Below are positions 43,341 to 52,769 of a stretch of 64,000 nucleotides of DNA, one piece after another. The number at the start of each line of letters is the position of its first letter. Positions within the stretch are counted from its first letter, which is position 1. The stretch covers positions 62,001 to 126,000 of the forward strand of contig MPMZ01000001.1 of NCBI GenBank assembly GCA_002238765.1, given 5' to 3'. This DNA is from Nitrospira sp. bin75 (GTDB taxonomy: Bacteria; Nitrospirota; Nitrospiria; Nitrospirales; UBA8639). The translations under genes were made by a program, and so were the position numbers. The notes beneath the pieces are model-generated. The model did no database searches. It saw only the letters and a program-made list of their open reading frames with translations, and had not been told where the DNA came from.

Positions 43341-43416
43341 GGGCGGATAGCTCAGTTGGGAGAGCATTGCCCTTACAAGGCAGAGGTCGCAGGTTCGAGC
43401 CCTGTTCCGCCTACCA
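43341..43416 (+). tRNA. tRNA-Val (anticodon TAC)
   Basis: GGGCGGA pairs with TCCGCCT in the acceptor stem, the anticodon loop CTTACAA gives TAC, the T-arm is AGGTTCGAGCCCT, and CCA is encoded. The cloverleaf is complete. Confidence 0.96.
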
Positions 43417-43529
43417 TCTATCTCAGACTATCCATTTAGAGTGTCGAACGTGAAACCTGAAGGGCTTGGTGGCCCAGGCGGGGGGCTTGGTTCGACATCA
43501 CAGTCAAAGGGCTACCCTCATACGTGAAT

Positions 43530-43607
43530 GGGGCCGTCGTTCAGCCAGGTTAGGACGCCAGATTGTCAATCTGGAAGTCGCGGGTTCAAATCCCGTCGGC
43601 CCCGCCA
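43530..43607 (+). tRNA. tRNA-Asp (anticodon GTC)
   Basis: GGGGCCG pairs with CGGCCCC, the anticodon loop contains TTGTCAA giving GTC, the T-arm is CGGGTTCAAATCCCG, and the discriminator G is followed by encoded CCA. It lies 113 bases after tRNA-Val, presumably in one transcript. Confidence 0.96.
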
Positions 43608-43692
43608 TTCACGTCGTTGTGGCTGTTCTCACTTGCACGGTGAGTTGTCGTTTTTCGCGTTCCATCACGTTTCGGACTGAGCGTCACATCTG

Positions 43693-44424
43693 ATGTTTTC
43701 AACCGACCCTCTTGAAGTGTTTGGTTCCCTGGGTACCATCTCGATCATCGTCTTGTTGATCTTGCTGGCGTTTTCCGTCTTTTCTTGGGGCATCATCCTG
43801 TACAAATGGCGCATGCTGCGGCTGATCAAGAAAGAGGAGCGACAGTTCCTTCAGGCCTATCAAGAGGAAGACGCGTCCAGCGAAAAAGCGCTACACCTTC
43901 TTCAACACGTGGCAGCGGAATTGCCCTATAGTCCCAGCGGTTTCGTTTTTCTTGAAGTCGTGAATCGCATGGGTCATCTTGTGGATCTCAACGTGGGCGA
44001 CGTTCCGGTGACGGCCCGGAGGGCGGGGTCCTGGCCGGACCGCCAGTATCTGGAAAAAGTGATACAGTATCTCGTGCAGCAACAAATCACCAGGCAGGAA
44101 GCGTACCTGCCCTTCCTGGCCACCACGGGAAATATTACCCCCTTCATCGGGTTATTGGGAACGGTCGTCGGTGTCATTAATGCCTTTCAGCAAATCGGTA
44201 TCGAGGGGACGGCGAGTATCGCCTCGGTGGCGCCGGGTCTTTCCGAAGCCCTTCTGGCGACCGCTGCCGGACTGTTTGCTGCGATTCCCGCCGTGATCGG
44301 GTATAATTATTTCCTTTCTCGAATTCGAAAAACCATATTCGGCGTCGAAGCCTTCAGCATCGAATTTCTGAATACCTTGGACGCGCCGGACCTTGCCGGC
44401 AAAAAAGGTCGAAGTCGTTCGTGA
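43693..44424 (+). CDS. tolQ: TolQ/ExbB-type proton channel subunit
   Basis: 243 residues, inner membrane. The first helix is ISIIVLLILLAFSVFSWGIILYKW, and the MotA/TolQ/ExbB block FLATTGNITPFIGLLGTVVGVINAFQ and GLSEALLATAAGLFAAIPAVIGYN forms helices two and three. With TolR it converts proton flow into force on TolA for outer-membrane constriction. It overlaps tolR as GTGA. The tolR-tolA-tolB order downstream supports Tol over Exb. Confidence 0.9.
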   Translation: MFSTDPLEVFGSLGTISIIVLLILLAFSVFSWGIILYKWRMLRLIKKEERQFLQAYQEEDASSEKALHLLQHVAAELPYSPSGFVFLEVVNRMGHLVDLNVGDVPVTARRAGSWPDRQYLEKVIQYLVQQQITRQEAYLPFLATTGNITPFIGLLGTVVGVINAFQQIGIEGTASIASVAPGLSEALLATAAGLFAAIPAVIGYNYFLSRIRKTIFGVEAFSIEFLNTLDAPDLAGKKGRSRS

Positions 44425-44855
44425 TTGTTGAACCCCAGCAACGTCGGTTTCTTTCTGAGATCAATATTGTTCCGCTCGTTGACGTGATTCTTGTGCTGTT
44501 GGTGATCTTTATGGTGACGACGCCGATGCTGCACCGGGGCATTGATATTTCACTCCCGCGTTCGCAATCGAATACCGTCGTCCCCATGGAGCGTCTCGTG
44601 ATTACCATCGAACCCGACAAACGGGTTTACCTGGGGAAAGATCTGGTCACGTTGCTTCATTTGCGGAAACGTTTGGATGAAGCCAAAGCGCTGAACCCGT
44701 TGGTGTCGGTGTACCTTCGAGCCGATCGTCAGGTTCCCTATGGCCGGATTGTCCAAGTCATGGATGAAGTCAAAGGGGCAGGGATCGAACGGTTGGGTAT
44801 GGTCACAAACCCCCAGGGGACCATGGTTGAAGAAGAGGTCTTCGAACCTCTGTAA
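44421..44855 (+). CDS. tolR: TolR/ExbD-type membrane protein
   Basis: 144 residues from GTG 44421. A short cytoplasmic start is followed by one membrane helix containing the essential Asp (INIVPLVDVILVLLVIFMVT), then a periplasmic domain. It is the partner of TolQ in the proton channel. It overlaps tolQ and ends 14 bases before tolA. Confidence 0.92.
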   Translation: MIVEPQQRRFLSEINIVPLVDVILVLLVIFMVTTPMLHRGIDISLPRSQSNTVVPMERLVITIEPDKRVYLGKDLVTLLHLRKRLDEAKALNPLVSVYLRADRQVPYGRIVQVMDEVKGAGIERLGMVTNPQGTMVEEEVFEPL

Positions 44856-44869
44856 GTTGGAATGACGCC

Positions 44870-46540
44870 ATGTCGTATGCGGCCCCTTTCAGTCTTTTGT
44901 CGTTTCATCTGCCGGATCGCGACGACCCGGTGGAAGAACGCCTGACGTGGCCTCTTGCCGGTTCACTGGTCATTCACGTGTTTGTGTTCATTGCGTTTCT
45001 GAGTTTGCGTTTCGCCTCATCGTTTGAACAGTCTTCAGGGTCTTACGAGGTCACGCTCGTCACGCTTCCGGAGATCGCGAGCTCCCCGGCTGTTTCACCG
45101 GAGAACAAGTCCAAACCCAAACGAAGCGCCCGCAAGGTTCCTTCTCCCAAGGCTCAGGTCCGGCAAGCCGTGAGTCCTCCAAGACAAGCAGTCAGGACCA
45201 CCAGTCCCCGGCCCCGGACACGGGTACCCAACCGGGTGGCGGATTCTCTCGTGAGCGAACCCAAACTACAGGTCCCGGCCATACCCCCCAAGGCTGTCAC
45301 GCCTCCGCCACCGGTTTCGGCGGACCCCAAGCCGATACTGAAACAGAACGCCGTCAAGCTCCCCCCTCCACTCCAGGTAGAGGACGTAGCAGTTCCCAAA
45401 CCGGAACTGGTGACGGATTCGCTCATGGGTGCGCTGGCTTCCGTGGCCGTGCCTAAGCCGCAAGCCCCGGTCTTGTCCCAGGAGGCGGAGTCCACACCGG
45501 CTCCTTCTCCTGCCGAGTCATCGCCTGTCCTGGAGATGGAGGTTCAGCCGCCAATTCAAGCGCCTCCGCAACCTCCGAAATTGGCAGTCGGGGAGTCGGA
45601 AACGCCCACTTCCGCCCCTCGTGCCGAGCTTCTGGCCAAAAAGTTGAAGCAGCGTGTCGACACCATCGTCGTCCCCAACAAACCAGAGCAGGCTTCCAGC
45701 CACGTGAGTCCGGCGGTGAGATCCGACATTGAGCAGAGACCGGACACGCCCAAGACTCCTGTGTCACCCAGTATTACCTTGCCACGCCGTGCGCCTCGCT
45801 TGGCGGCCGTCGCGCTGCCTGAGGCTTCGAAGAAGGAGACGCCGCGGCAAACTGCTCGGAAAAATAGCACGGTGGAATCGTTGACGCGGGCGATCGAATC
45901 GGTGCGGATTCCCGAAAAAATCTCCAAGAGCAAGACGCCGCAACCCGTATCGGCGACTCCACTCATTCCCGAAGCGTCGCCGCCCTCCCAGAAAGCGGCC
46001 GAGGCCCGGAACCGGCCGGAAAAGAAAGTCGTCCTGCCGCCCTCGGCTCCGGAGCTGACCAAGATGCCCCTCGAACAACCGCCGGCCGCTTCGCTACCCG
46101 CTGTGTCCAAATCGATGCCCGAGTCGGATACCTTCAGTCGCCGGCTCGACGAAATTCCTATTCCCGAAGTGGCTGACGCCCAGTCCGCTTCGAAACACAC
46201 GGAGCGTGGCACGAAGGAAACGCTGGGTCTGCGAGTGGTGGGATTTTGTTCGCCCAACAATCCTTATTGGGGCACCGTAGAGGAAAAGATTGATATCATT
46301 CATAGAAAACAGTATCGGTACCATTATCGTGTTGAAGCCCCGGCGATTCTGACTTTTCGTGTCATGCGGAACGGTCACGTGGCGGACCTGGACGTCGTCC
46401 GGTCTTCGGGCAACCAAAAGTTTGACCTGGTCGCGAAACGTGCGGTCTTGGCGGCCGTCCCATTACCGCCGTTTCCTGAGAACATGACCAAACCCTTCTG
46501 TCAGGTCCAACACAAATTTAAGGTCAAGCCGAATCGATGA
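44870..46540 (+). CDS. tolA: TolA-like protein with TonB C-terminal domain
   Basis: A 556-residue inner-membrane protein spanning the periplasm. One helix near residues 25-45 (AGSLVIHVFVFIAFLSLRF) leads into a long Pro/Lys/Ala/Glu-rich linker (about 60-440). The end is a TonB_C-type domain (LTFRVMRNGHVADLDVVRSSGNQKFDLVAKRAVLAAVPLPPFP). Position between tolR and tolB makes it the TolA equivalent, although the C-terminal domain reads as TonB family. It overlaps tolB by 4 bases. Confidence 0.85.
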   Translation: MSYAAPFSLLSFHLPDRDDPVEERLTWPLAGSLVIHVFVFIAFLSLRFASSFEQSSGSYEVTLVTLPEIASSPAVSPENKSKPKRSARKVPSPKAQVRQAVSPPRQAVRTTSPRPRTRVPNRVADSLVSEPKLQVPAIPPKAVTPPPPVSADPKPILKQNAVKLPPPLQVEDVAVPKPELVTDSLMGALASVAVPKPQAPVLSQEAESTPAPSPAESSPVLEMEVQPPIQAPPQPPKLAVGESETPTSAPRAELLAKKLKQRVDTIVVPNKPEQASSHVSPAVRSDIEQRPDTPKTPVSPSITLPRRAPRLAAVALPEASKKETPRQTARKNSTVESLTRAIESVRIPEKISKSKTPQPVSATPLIPEASPPSQKAAEARNRPEKKVVLPPSAPELTKMPLEQPPAASLPAVSKSMPESDTFSRRLDEIPIPEVADAQSASKHTERGTKETLGLRVVGFCSPNNPYWGTVEEKIDIIHRKQYRYHYRVEAPAILTFRVMRNGHVADLDVVRSSGNQKFDLVAKRAVLAAVPLPPFPENMTKPFCQVQHKFKVKPNR

Positions 46541-47910
46541 TGAAACACGTCACGCAGTTGATCTTGCTTGCCTTCTTTTTTGTCCTGCCGTGTGTCGTGG
46601 ATGCGGAGGAGAACGATGCCGAGGTGTTTTTGGAAACGCACCGGTCGGAATTTCAAAAAATTCCCATCTGGATCATGGGATTCGCCGATGGTGAAACCCG
46701 GCAGCAGGATGGCGCCGGAATCGGCGAACAAGTCAACGCTATTCTCAAGGCTGATTTACGGCGCACCCAAGTCTTCGAGGTCCTTGAACGATCAACGGAC
46801 ATGCTTCCGCTTTCCAAGGCCGGGTGTCGCGAAAAGATACCCATAGAGAAAGCCAGGGAAAGCGCGGCTCCAGTGGTCACCTGGGGAAAAATCGGTCGAC
46901 AAGATGGGAAATTGTTGATCGAGGCCTGTGCCCACGATGGAGGAGAGACAGATGTGATCGCGGTTGGTAAACGGTATGCCGGTGCTCCGATTACCATCAG
47001 GCTCCTGCGGTCGATGGTTCATCGATGGGCTGATGAATTGGTCGCGCATTACACCGGTGATCCCGGAATTGCCCAGACCAGGATCATCTATGTTTCCGAA
47101 GACAAGGCCGGCCGGCGGGATTTGTTCATGATGGATTATGACGGGTTCGGTCCCAAGCGCGTGACGTCGGATCCCAAGTTGAGTCTCATGCCGAATTGGT
47201 CGCCCGACCGTCGCTCCGTCGTGTATACGACCTATCGCCAAAACAATCAGGAAATCGTGTGGTTCGAGTTGGGCAAAAAGAAGAAACGCATCCTGGTGTC
47301 TCCCGAAACGTTGAATATTACTCCGACGGTTTCCCCGAACGGTCGATTGTTGGCGTATGCTTCCGCCAAGGATTCCGCTACGCAGGGAAATTCCGATATT
47401 TTCATCATGAACTTGAGCACGGAAATAACCAAGCAATTGACTGATCATCGCAGTGCGGAACTATCGCCCACGTGGTCGCCGGATGGCCGGGAATTGGCTT
47501 TTACGTCCGACCGGTCCGGTCGACCGCAGATTTACATCATGAAGGCCGACGGCTCGCATGTCCGCCGGTTGACTTGGAAGGGGCGTCACAACGCCGCACC
47601 GGCTTGGTCTCCGCGGGGGGATTGGATCGCCTATGTCTGTCGTATACCCGGCTATGGGCTCAAGTTGTGCCGGATTTCTCCGGATGGGAAGCGACGTGTT
47701 CGAATCACGAGCGGCCCTCCCAGTGAAATCGATGATTCTCCTTCGTGGGCGCCGAATGGCCGTCACTTGGTGTTCAGTTCGACGCGAGGCAAGCAGAGTG
47801 GCAGGCGGAATCACATTTACATGATTCATTTCGATGGCGCGGGATTGGAACAATTGACGAAAGGCGGGATTCACCACAGTTCCCCCGCCTGGTCTCCGGG
47901 TCCGGAATAA
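46537..47910 (+). CDS. tolB: Tol-Pal system beta-propeller protein TolB
   Basis: A 457-residue periplasmic protein with a signal peptide (VTQLILLAFFFVLPCVVDA), an N-terminal domain, and a six-bladed propeller of WD40-like units, each with a phrase such as LMPNWSPDRRSVVYTT, ELSPTWSPDGRELAFTSDRSG and HNAAPAWSPRGDWIAYV. TolB links TolA and the lipoprotein Pal at the septum. No pal gene follows directly. The next gene is a different lipoprotein. Confidence 0.92.
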   Translation: MMKHVTQLILLAFFFVLPCVVDAEENDAEVFLETHRSEFQKIPIWIMGFADGETRQQDGAGIGEQVNAILKADLRRTQVFEVLERSTDMLPLSKAGCREKIPIEKARESAAPVVTWGKIGRQDGKLLIEACAHDGGETDVIAVGKRYAGAPITIRLLRSMVHRWADELVAHYTGDPGIAQTRIIYVSEDKAGRRDLFMMDYDGFGPKRVTSDPKLSLMPNWSPDRRSVVYTTYRQNNQEIVWFELGKKKKRILVSPETLNITPTVSPNGRLLAYASAKDSATQGNSDIFIMNLSTEITKQLTDHRSAELSPTWSPDGRELAFTSDRSGRPQIYIMKADGSHVRRLTWKGRHNAAPAWSPRGDWIAYVCRIPGYGLKLCRISPDGKRRVRITSGPPSEIDDSPSWAPNGRHLVFSSTRGKQSGRRNHIYMIHFDGAGLEQLTKGGIHHSSPAWSPGPE

Positions 47911-48043
47911 TCGTTTCCCGCCGATAGCCCTGGCCATCGGTGGAATTGCAGCATACCAATGACCGAAGTTCGGCCAACGAGTCGCCTTCCGAAGTCAGGA
48001 AATGGAGGGCGTGCAAGAGGAAATCGCAAGGGAGTGACAAACC

Positions 48044-49870
48044 ATGTGGATTGATTGTGTGTCTTTCTTGATCCCAAAGGGCTCAATACGAAAAGCCGGT
48101 CGCGATCTGAAATTGGGATTGTGCCTGATCTGTCTGGCCTTCAGCTTGACCGCCTGCGCCCAGCAGTCTGACTTGGTGAAAGTGGAAAAAGATCTTGGGG
48201 GCAAAATCACCAAATTGGATCAGGAGAAAAAAGCCTTGGCCCAAGTCCTGAAGCAGGCTAAGGAGGAGGCTGGGCAGGCGACCGCCGATGCCCGCATGGC
48301 CTTGGAGCAACAAAAAGCCGAGTTAAACGAGGAAATCATGAAGGCCCGTGCGCAATTGAACGAGGCGATCATGAAGGCCCGCGCGCAATTAAAGAGTGAG
48401 TTGCGGAGCCTGCGAGAAGAAAATTTGCCCAAGGTTATCGGGGATTTGGAGACACAATTACATCAGGTTCGCAAGAACCTTGAAAAAGCTCTGAAGCAGC
48501 AAAGCCAAGCCGTCAGCGCCCTGAAGGAGCTTCGGGAACAACGTGAGGCCGAACTGTCCAATCAGATCGCCGCCCTGGACAAGAGCCTCGGGAAGGCTTT
48601 GAAGCAGCAGGGGCAATCGGTGAAGGACCAGTTTGCCGCGTTTCAAGGTTCCTTGGGTCAGTTTAAGAAGGCTTTGGCCGAGGTCAATAAACGAGTGGAC
48701 CAGGAGGGGAAGCGGGCTACGAGTGCCGAGGCGAAAATGCGACAAGACTTCGACAGGCGCCAGCAAGCCTTTGGAGCCAAACTCGATTCTGATACTCAGG
48801 CGTTGACAACCTATTTGGAAACCGAGGTCAAGACGGCAATCGAATCCACCAATACCGCCCTGAATGAAGGCAATCGGAACTTGAAGACCGACATTGACGC
48901 CCAGGCAACACGCTTGTCCGAGTTCAACGCCAAACTGGGCACTGAACTCGCGGGACTACGACAGACCGATACCCTTCACGGCAAAAACCTGGAGGAGATC
49001 ACCCTGTCGTTATCCCAACTCCGTGACGTGTTGGGGACGACCGGGACCCAACTCGGCACCAAGCTGGACAGCCAGGGGAGAGGTCTGGAACAAACGGTGC
49101 GACGGATTGAGCAATTACAGGGTCAATATGCTGCGTTGGCCAAGAAGTTGGATGCCGACCTGAAAGGCCTTCACGGGTATTTGGACAAGGACGTTCGGCC
49201 GAGTTTGGGATCGATCGCGAAAGCGTTTGATCAGGAAAAGAATCGAATCTCTCAGGAGTTCATCAAGGTCAAATCCGGTCTCCAACGCGTCGAACAGACG
49301 AGCGCCGCGACTATGACCCAAGCTCGAACGCAATTGGACACTCAAGCCAAACACGTTCAAGAACTGAGTTCGGCGGTGGCAGGCATGCGAGAGGTGTTGG
49401 ATTCCATGGCCGGCATGTTGGGGAACCGCACGGATCAGCACATGAATCAGCTTGGGCGGTTGACGGAAAGAATGGAGCGATTGGAGAAGGAGCAGGCAGC
49501 CGAGGCTGCCAGGCAGGCTTCGAATACCCAAGCCGTCTCAACTCATCTCAACGAGGTGACCGCGAGCGTGCAGTCGGTCGGGGAATCGTTTGAGCAATTC
49601 AAGGACGTGGTGTCCACCAAGCTGAACGAGCAGGCCAAACGGATTCAGACTCAGGCCCGGAAGATGTCGAAAGCGGCGGCGGGGTCCACTGACGTCACAA
49701 AGCTTCGGCAGGGCTTGAAGACCAACGTCACGCAGCTCAATGAGCTCACGAAATCCGTCGCGCAGTTGAAAGAGGTGCTCAAGGCCATGGGCGAAAAGCT
49801 GGGCTCCAAGGTTGACGCACACGAATCCCAACTCATCAAAGTAGAGCAGGCCCTCAAGAAGATCAAATGA
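48044..49870 (+). CDS. Long coiled-coil lipoprotein
   Basis: 608 residues. After a signal sequence comes a lipobox-like FSLTAC with Cys38, so the mature protein should be lipid-anchored. From there to the end the sequence is almost entirely heptad-patterned and rich in Lys, Glu, Gln and Leu, with phrases such as LGKALKQQGQSVKDQF. A near-duplicate pair LNEEIMKARAQ / LNEAIMKARAQ suggests internal repetition. Position after tolB hints at an envelope role in place of Pal. The function is unknown. Confidence 0.75.
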   Translation: MWIDCVSFLIPKGSIRKAGRDLKLGLCLICLAFSLTACAQQSDLVKVEKDLGGKITKLDQEKKALAQVLKQAKEEAGQATADARMALEQQKAELNEEIMKARAQLNEAIMKARAQLKSELRSLREENLPKVIGDLETQLHQVRKNLEKALKQQSQAVSALKELREQREAELSNQIAALDKSLGKALKQQGQSVKDQFAAFQGSLGQFKKALAEVNKRVDQEGKRATSAEAKMRQDFDRRQQAFGAKLDSDTQALTTYLETEVKTAIESTNTALNEGNRNLKTDIDAQATRLSEFNAKLGTELAGLRQTDTLHGKNLEEITLSLSQLRDVLGTTGTQLGTKLDSQGRGLEQTVRRIEQLQGQYAALAKKLDADLKGLHGYLDKDVRPSLGSIAKAFDQEKNRISQEFIKVKSGLQRVEQTSAATMTQARTQLDTQAKHVQELSSAVAGMREVLDSMAGMLGNRTDQHMNQLGRLTERMERLEKEQAAEAARQASNTQAVSTHLNEVTASVQSVGESFEQFKDVVSTKLNEQAKRIQTQARKMSKAAAGSTDVTKLRQGLKTNVTQLNELTKSVAQLKEVLKAMGEKLGSKVDAHESQLIKVEQALKKIK

Positions 49871-49950
49871 CCGGCCGGCTCCAAGAAGTCCCGTTCCCCC
49901 CTGGCAGAAGAGGGATCAAGGCACAAGGATTCCGTCGTAAAGCGTTTCGC

Positions 49951-51738
49951 ATGGAATCTGTTGAATCCAGAATCAAAGTCCTCCCGGAGTCTGTGGCTTC
50001 TCAAATCGCCGCCGGAGAGATCGTGGAACGTCCGGCGTCAGTCGTCAAAGAATTGCTTGATAACAGCGTGGATGCCGGAAGTACGGTGGTCTCCATCGAC
50101 GTGGTCAACGGCGGGAGGACCCTGATCCGGGTGATCGATGACGGCGAAGGGATGAGTCGAGCCGACGCCCCGCTGGCCTGCCAACGATTTGCCACCAGCA
50201 AAATCAGTCATCCGGACGATCTTACCGGCATTGCCACCTATGGCTTTCGCGGAGAGGCCTTGCCCAGCATTGCCGCCGTTTCACGCTTTCGGATGCTGAC
50301 GGCCCGGCATCAGGCTCTGACGGGGACCGCCGTGGCCATCGAGGGCGGCGACGTCCAATCCGTCGAAGAACGCGGCGTCGCACCCGGGACACGAATTGAG
50401 GTCGAAGAGTTGTTTTTCAATACGCCGGGCCGGCGGAAATTCTTGAAGACCACGGCCACGGAGTTTTCCCACATGGCGCACGTTGTCCAGCAAGCCGCGT
50501 TGGCGAACCTTCACGTGCAATTTCGCCTCACGCACAATGATCACGTGGTGTTCGACTATCCCAAGGTGACGGCGTTGGAGGATCGGCTGTTCCAGGTGTA
50601 TGGCCCGAGAATCATGGAGATGATGCTGCCCATTCACGATGAGCAGGTCGGTGCGCACGTGCGGGGGATGATCGTCAATCCGTATCATGCGAAAACCGGT
50701 CGAACGCCGCAGGAAATGTTCGTGAACCGGCGCTCCGTCAAAAACTCGACGATTGCGCATGCCGTGTATGAATCGTATGGTTCCTTTTTACCGAAAGGGC
50801 GACATCCCACGTTTGTGCTGATGGTGGAAGTCGATCCCTGCGAGGTGGACGTCAACGTGCATCCCTCAAAACGGGAAGTGAAATTTCGCAATCCGGACCT
50901 GATCCATCGAGCCATCAAAGGCGCGGTTCGTGTTCCGCTCCAAAACAACGTCACGACACCGACCCTTTCCCCCGGATTCGAAGAACGGGTGTCTCATCAC
51001 GTCGAAGAGGCGAAGCCCGCGCAGGTGGGGCTGGGGGAGCCGTTCGTCGACCGACCGGCCCCTTCCCCTTCCAATGCGACCGGCGTGCTAAGGGGTTTCG
51101 GGAAAGAGCACGGAAGCGACACCGATCAGGTCAAAGAATCCCCGGCACTCTATCCGCCTGAGCCCGCGGTTCAGATTCTCGGGCAAATCCATGCCACCTA
51201 TATCGTCGCGCACATTGGAGATGAATTGCACGTGCTGGACCAGCATACGATTCACGAGCGCGTGCTCTTTGAAGCGTTGTGGAGAGGGTGGGAAAGCCGC
51301 CGCATTCAGACCCAGCCGCTCCTGATACCCGAACCGGTGGAGGTTCCTGCCGGTGCGGCGATGCCGTTGGCGGAGATCCTGCCGGAGTTGGCCAAGGTGG
51401 GTCTCGAACTCGAATGCTTCGGCCCGTCTTCTTTCGTCATCCGAGCCGTTCCGGCGCTTGTCGGTCAGATGGACTACGTCGCCTTACTCGAAGATATTCT
51501 GGAGGACCTGTCGGAATGGAACTCCGTCGATTCTCTCGACAAACGGATACGGTCCGTCCTGGCGTCGGTGGCCTGCCAGGGCGCGGTCCAGGCCGGCCGC
51601 CGGATGGAAGCGCCGGAAATGAAACACGTCGTGCACGATTGGCTTCGTGAAGGGAGCCCCATGACCTGCCCCCACGGCCGAAGGATTTCTTTACGTTTCG
51701 GCAGTGAGGAACTGCATCGAATCTTTCGGCGTCTATGA
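49951..51738 (+). CDS. mutL: DNA mismatch repair protein MutL
   Basis: 595 residues from ATG 49951. The frame opens at 49867, but the conserved protein starts SRIKVLPESVASQIAAGEIVERPASVVKELLDNSVDAG. The GHKL ATPase motifs include DDGEGM and TYGFRGEALPSIAAV. In the C-terminal domain LDQHTIHERVLFE matches the DQHA(x)2E(x)4E endonuclease motif, with Thr for Ala, and ACQGAVQAG and CPHGRR follow. It is therefore probably a nicking MutL of MutH-less bacteria. It overlaps miaA by 4 bases. Confidence 0.95.
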   Translation: MESVESRIKVLPESVASQIAAGEIVERPASVVKELLDNSVDAGSTVVSIDVVNGGRTLIRVIDDGEGMSRADAPLACQRFATSKISHPDDLTGIATYGFRGEALPSIAAVSRFRMLTARHQALTGTAVAIEGGDVQSVEERGVAPGTRIEVEELFFNTPGRRKFLKTTATEFSHMAHVVQQAALANLHVQFRLTHNDHVVFDYPKVTALEDRLFQVYGPRIMEMMLPIHDEQVGAHVRGMIVNPYHAKTGRTPQEMFVNRRSVKNSTIAHAVYESYGSFLPKGRHPTFVLMVEVDPCEVDVNVHPSKREVKFRNPDLIHRAIKGAVRVPLQNNVTTPTLSPGFEERVSHHVEEAKPAQVGLGEPFVDRPAPSPSNATGVLRGFGKEHGSDTDQVKESPALYPPEPAVQILGQIHATYIVAHIGDELHVLDQHTIHERVLFEALWRGWESRRIQTQPLLIPEPVEVPAGAAMPLAEILPELAKVGLELECFGPSSFVIRAVPALVGQMDYVALLEDILEDLSEWNSVDSLDKRIRSVLASVACQGAVQAGRRMEAPEMKHVVHDWLREGSPMTCPHGRRISLRFGSEELHRIFRRL

Positions 51739-52751
51739 ATCCGCTCTCCGAGCATCGACCTTCTGCGAACCCCGTGCTCCGTCCCTTCGCGGAGGCTTCC
51801 ACCCCGTTGCAGCCTCTCGTCGTCCTGGTGGGCCCGACGGCCATCGGGAAGAGTCGCATTGCCATTGAAGTGGCCCGGGACCTGGGAACGGAGATCCTGA
51901 CCGCGGATTCGACCCAGGTCTATCGAGGCATGAATATCGGGACGGATACCCCCTCGGAAGAGGACCGGCAACGCGTCCCCCACCGGTTGATCGATCTGGT
52001 CGAGCCCGATGAACCGTTTAATGCCGGTGAGTTCCGGCGTCAGGCCCTTCGCGAAATCTCCCGTCTGTATGAAAACGGCCTGATCCCGTTGGTGGTTGGC
52101 GGGACGGGGCTCTACGTTCGGGCGTTGTTGCGCGGCCTCTGGGCCGGTCCTCCCAGCGACCGCAGGCTTCGCCGGACACTCGAAGAAGAAGCGCGTGCCA
52201 GGGGAGGGGAAGCACTGTACCAGGAATTGGGCCGCGTGGATCCGGCAACCGCGCGTCGTCTGCATTCGCGCGATACCGTGAAAGTGCTCCGGGCTTTGGA
52301 AGTCTACCGGCAAACCGGCGTTCCCCTTTCCAAGGCCCACGAAGCCCATCGCGAACAGACCACCCCTTTTCGGGCTCTGCTGTTGGGGTTGACCATGGAG
52401 CGGGCCGTTCTTTATCAACGGATTGATCAGCGAGTCGACGTGGAGTTGGCCAAAGGATTGGTTGACGAAACCCGGGCCCTGTTGGCGAAGGGATACTCCA
52501 GAGATCTTGTCTCAATGAAAAGTTTGGGCTATCGTCAGATGGCAGGGTACCTGGAAGGAGAGTATTCATTCGACGAAGCGGTGAGGCGATTGAAGCGGGA
52601 CACTCGTCATTTTGCGAAGCGGCAAATGACGTGGTTCAGAAAGGAACCGGGTCTGACGTGGATAGAGGTGCAACCGGACGAGTCCGTTCGATCTGTTTCT
52701 CAACGCGTGGTCACGCTGATTGAACGATTTGTGAAAACCCATCAAAGATAA
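51735..52751 (+). CDS. miaA: tRNA dimethylallyltransferase
   Basis: A 338-residue enzyme adding dimethylallyl to A37 of tRNAs that read UNN codons. The P-loop VLVGPTAIGKSRIAIEVA and ADSTQVYRGMNIGTDTPS come first, then LVVGGTGLYVRALLRGL, and LGYRQMAGYLEGEYS with RHFAKRQMTWFRKEPG near the C-terminus. The mutL-miaA pair is common in bacteria. The first 30 residues are a variable extension. Confidence 0.96.
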   Translation: MNPLSEHRPSANPVLRPFAEASTPLQPLVVLVGPTAIGKSRIAIEVARDLGTEILTADSTQVYRGMNIGTDTPSEEDRQRVPHRLIDLVEPDEPFNAGEFRRQALREISRLYENGLIPLVVGGTGLYVRALLRGLWAGPPSDRRLRRTLEEEARARGGEALYQELGRVDPATARRLHSRDTVKVLRALEVYRQTGVPLSKAHEAHREQTTPFRALLLGLTMERAVLYQRIDQRVDVELAKGLVDETRALLAKGYSRDLVSMKSLGYRQMAGYLEGEYSFDEAVRRLKRDTRHFAKRQMTWFRKEPGLTWIEVQPDESVRSVSQRVVTLIERFVKTHQR

Positions 52752-52769
52752 TCCATAAGGAAGAATCCC

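Noticed and set aside
43466-43693. Open frame overlapping tRNA-Asp
   Set aside because: It is the tRNA gene read as protein.
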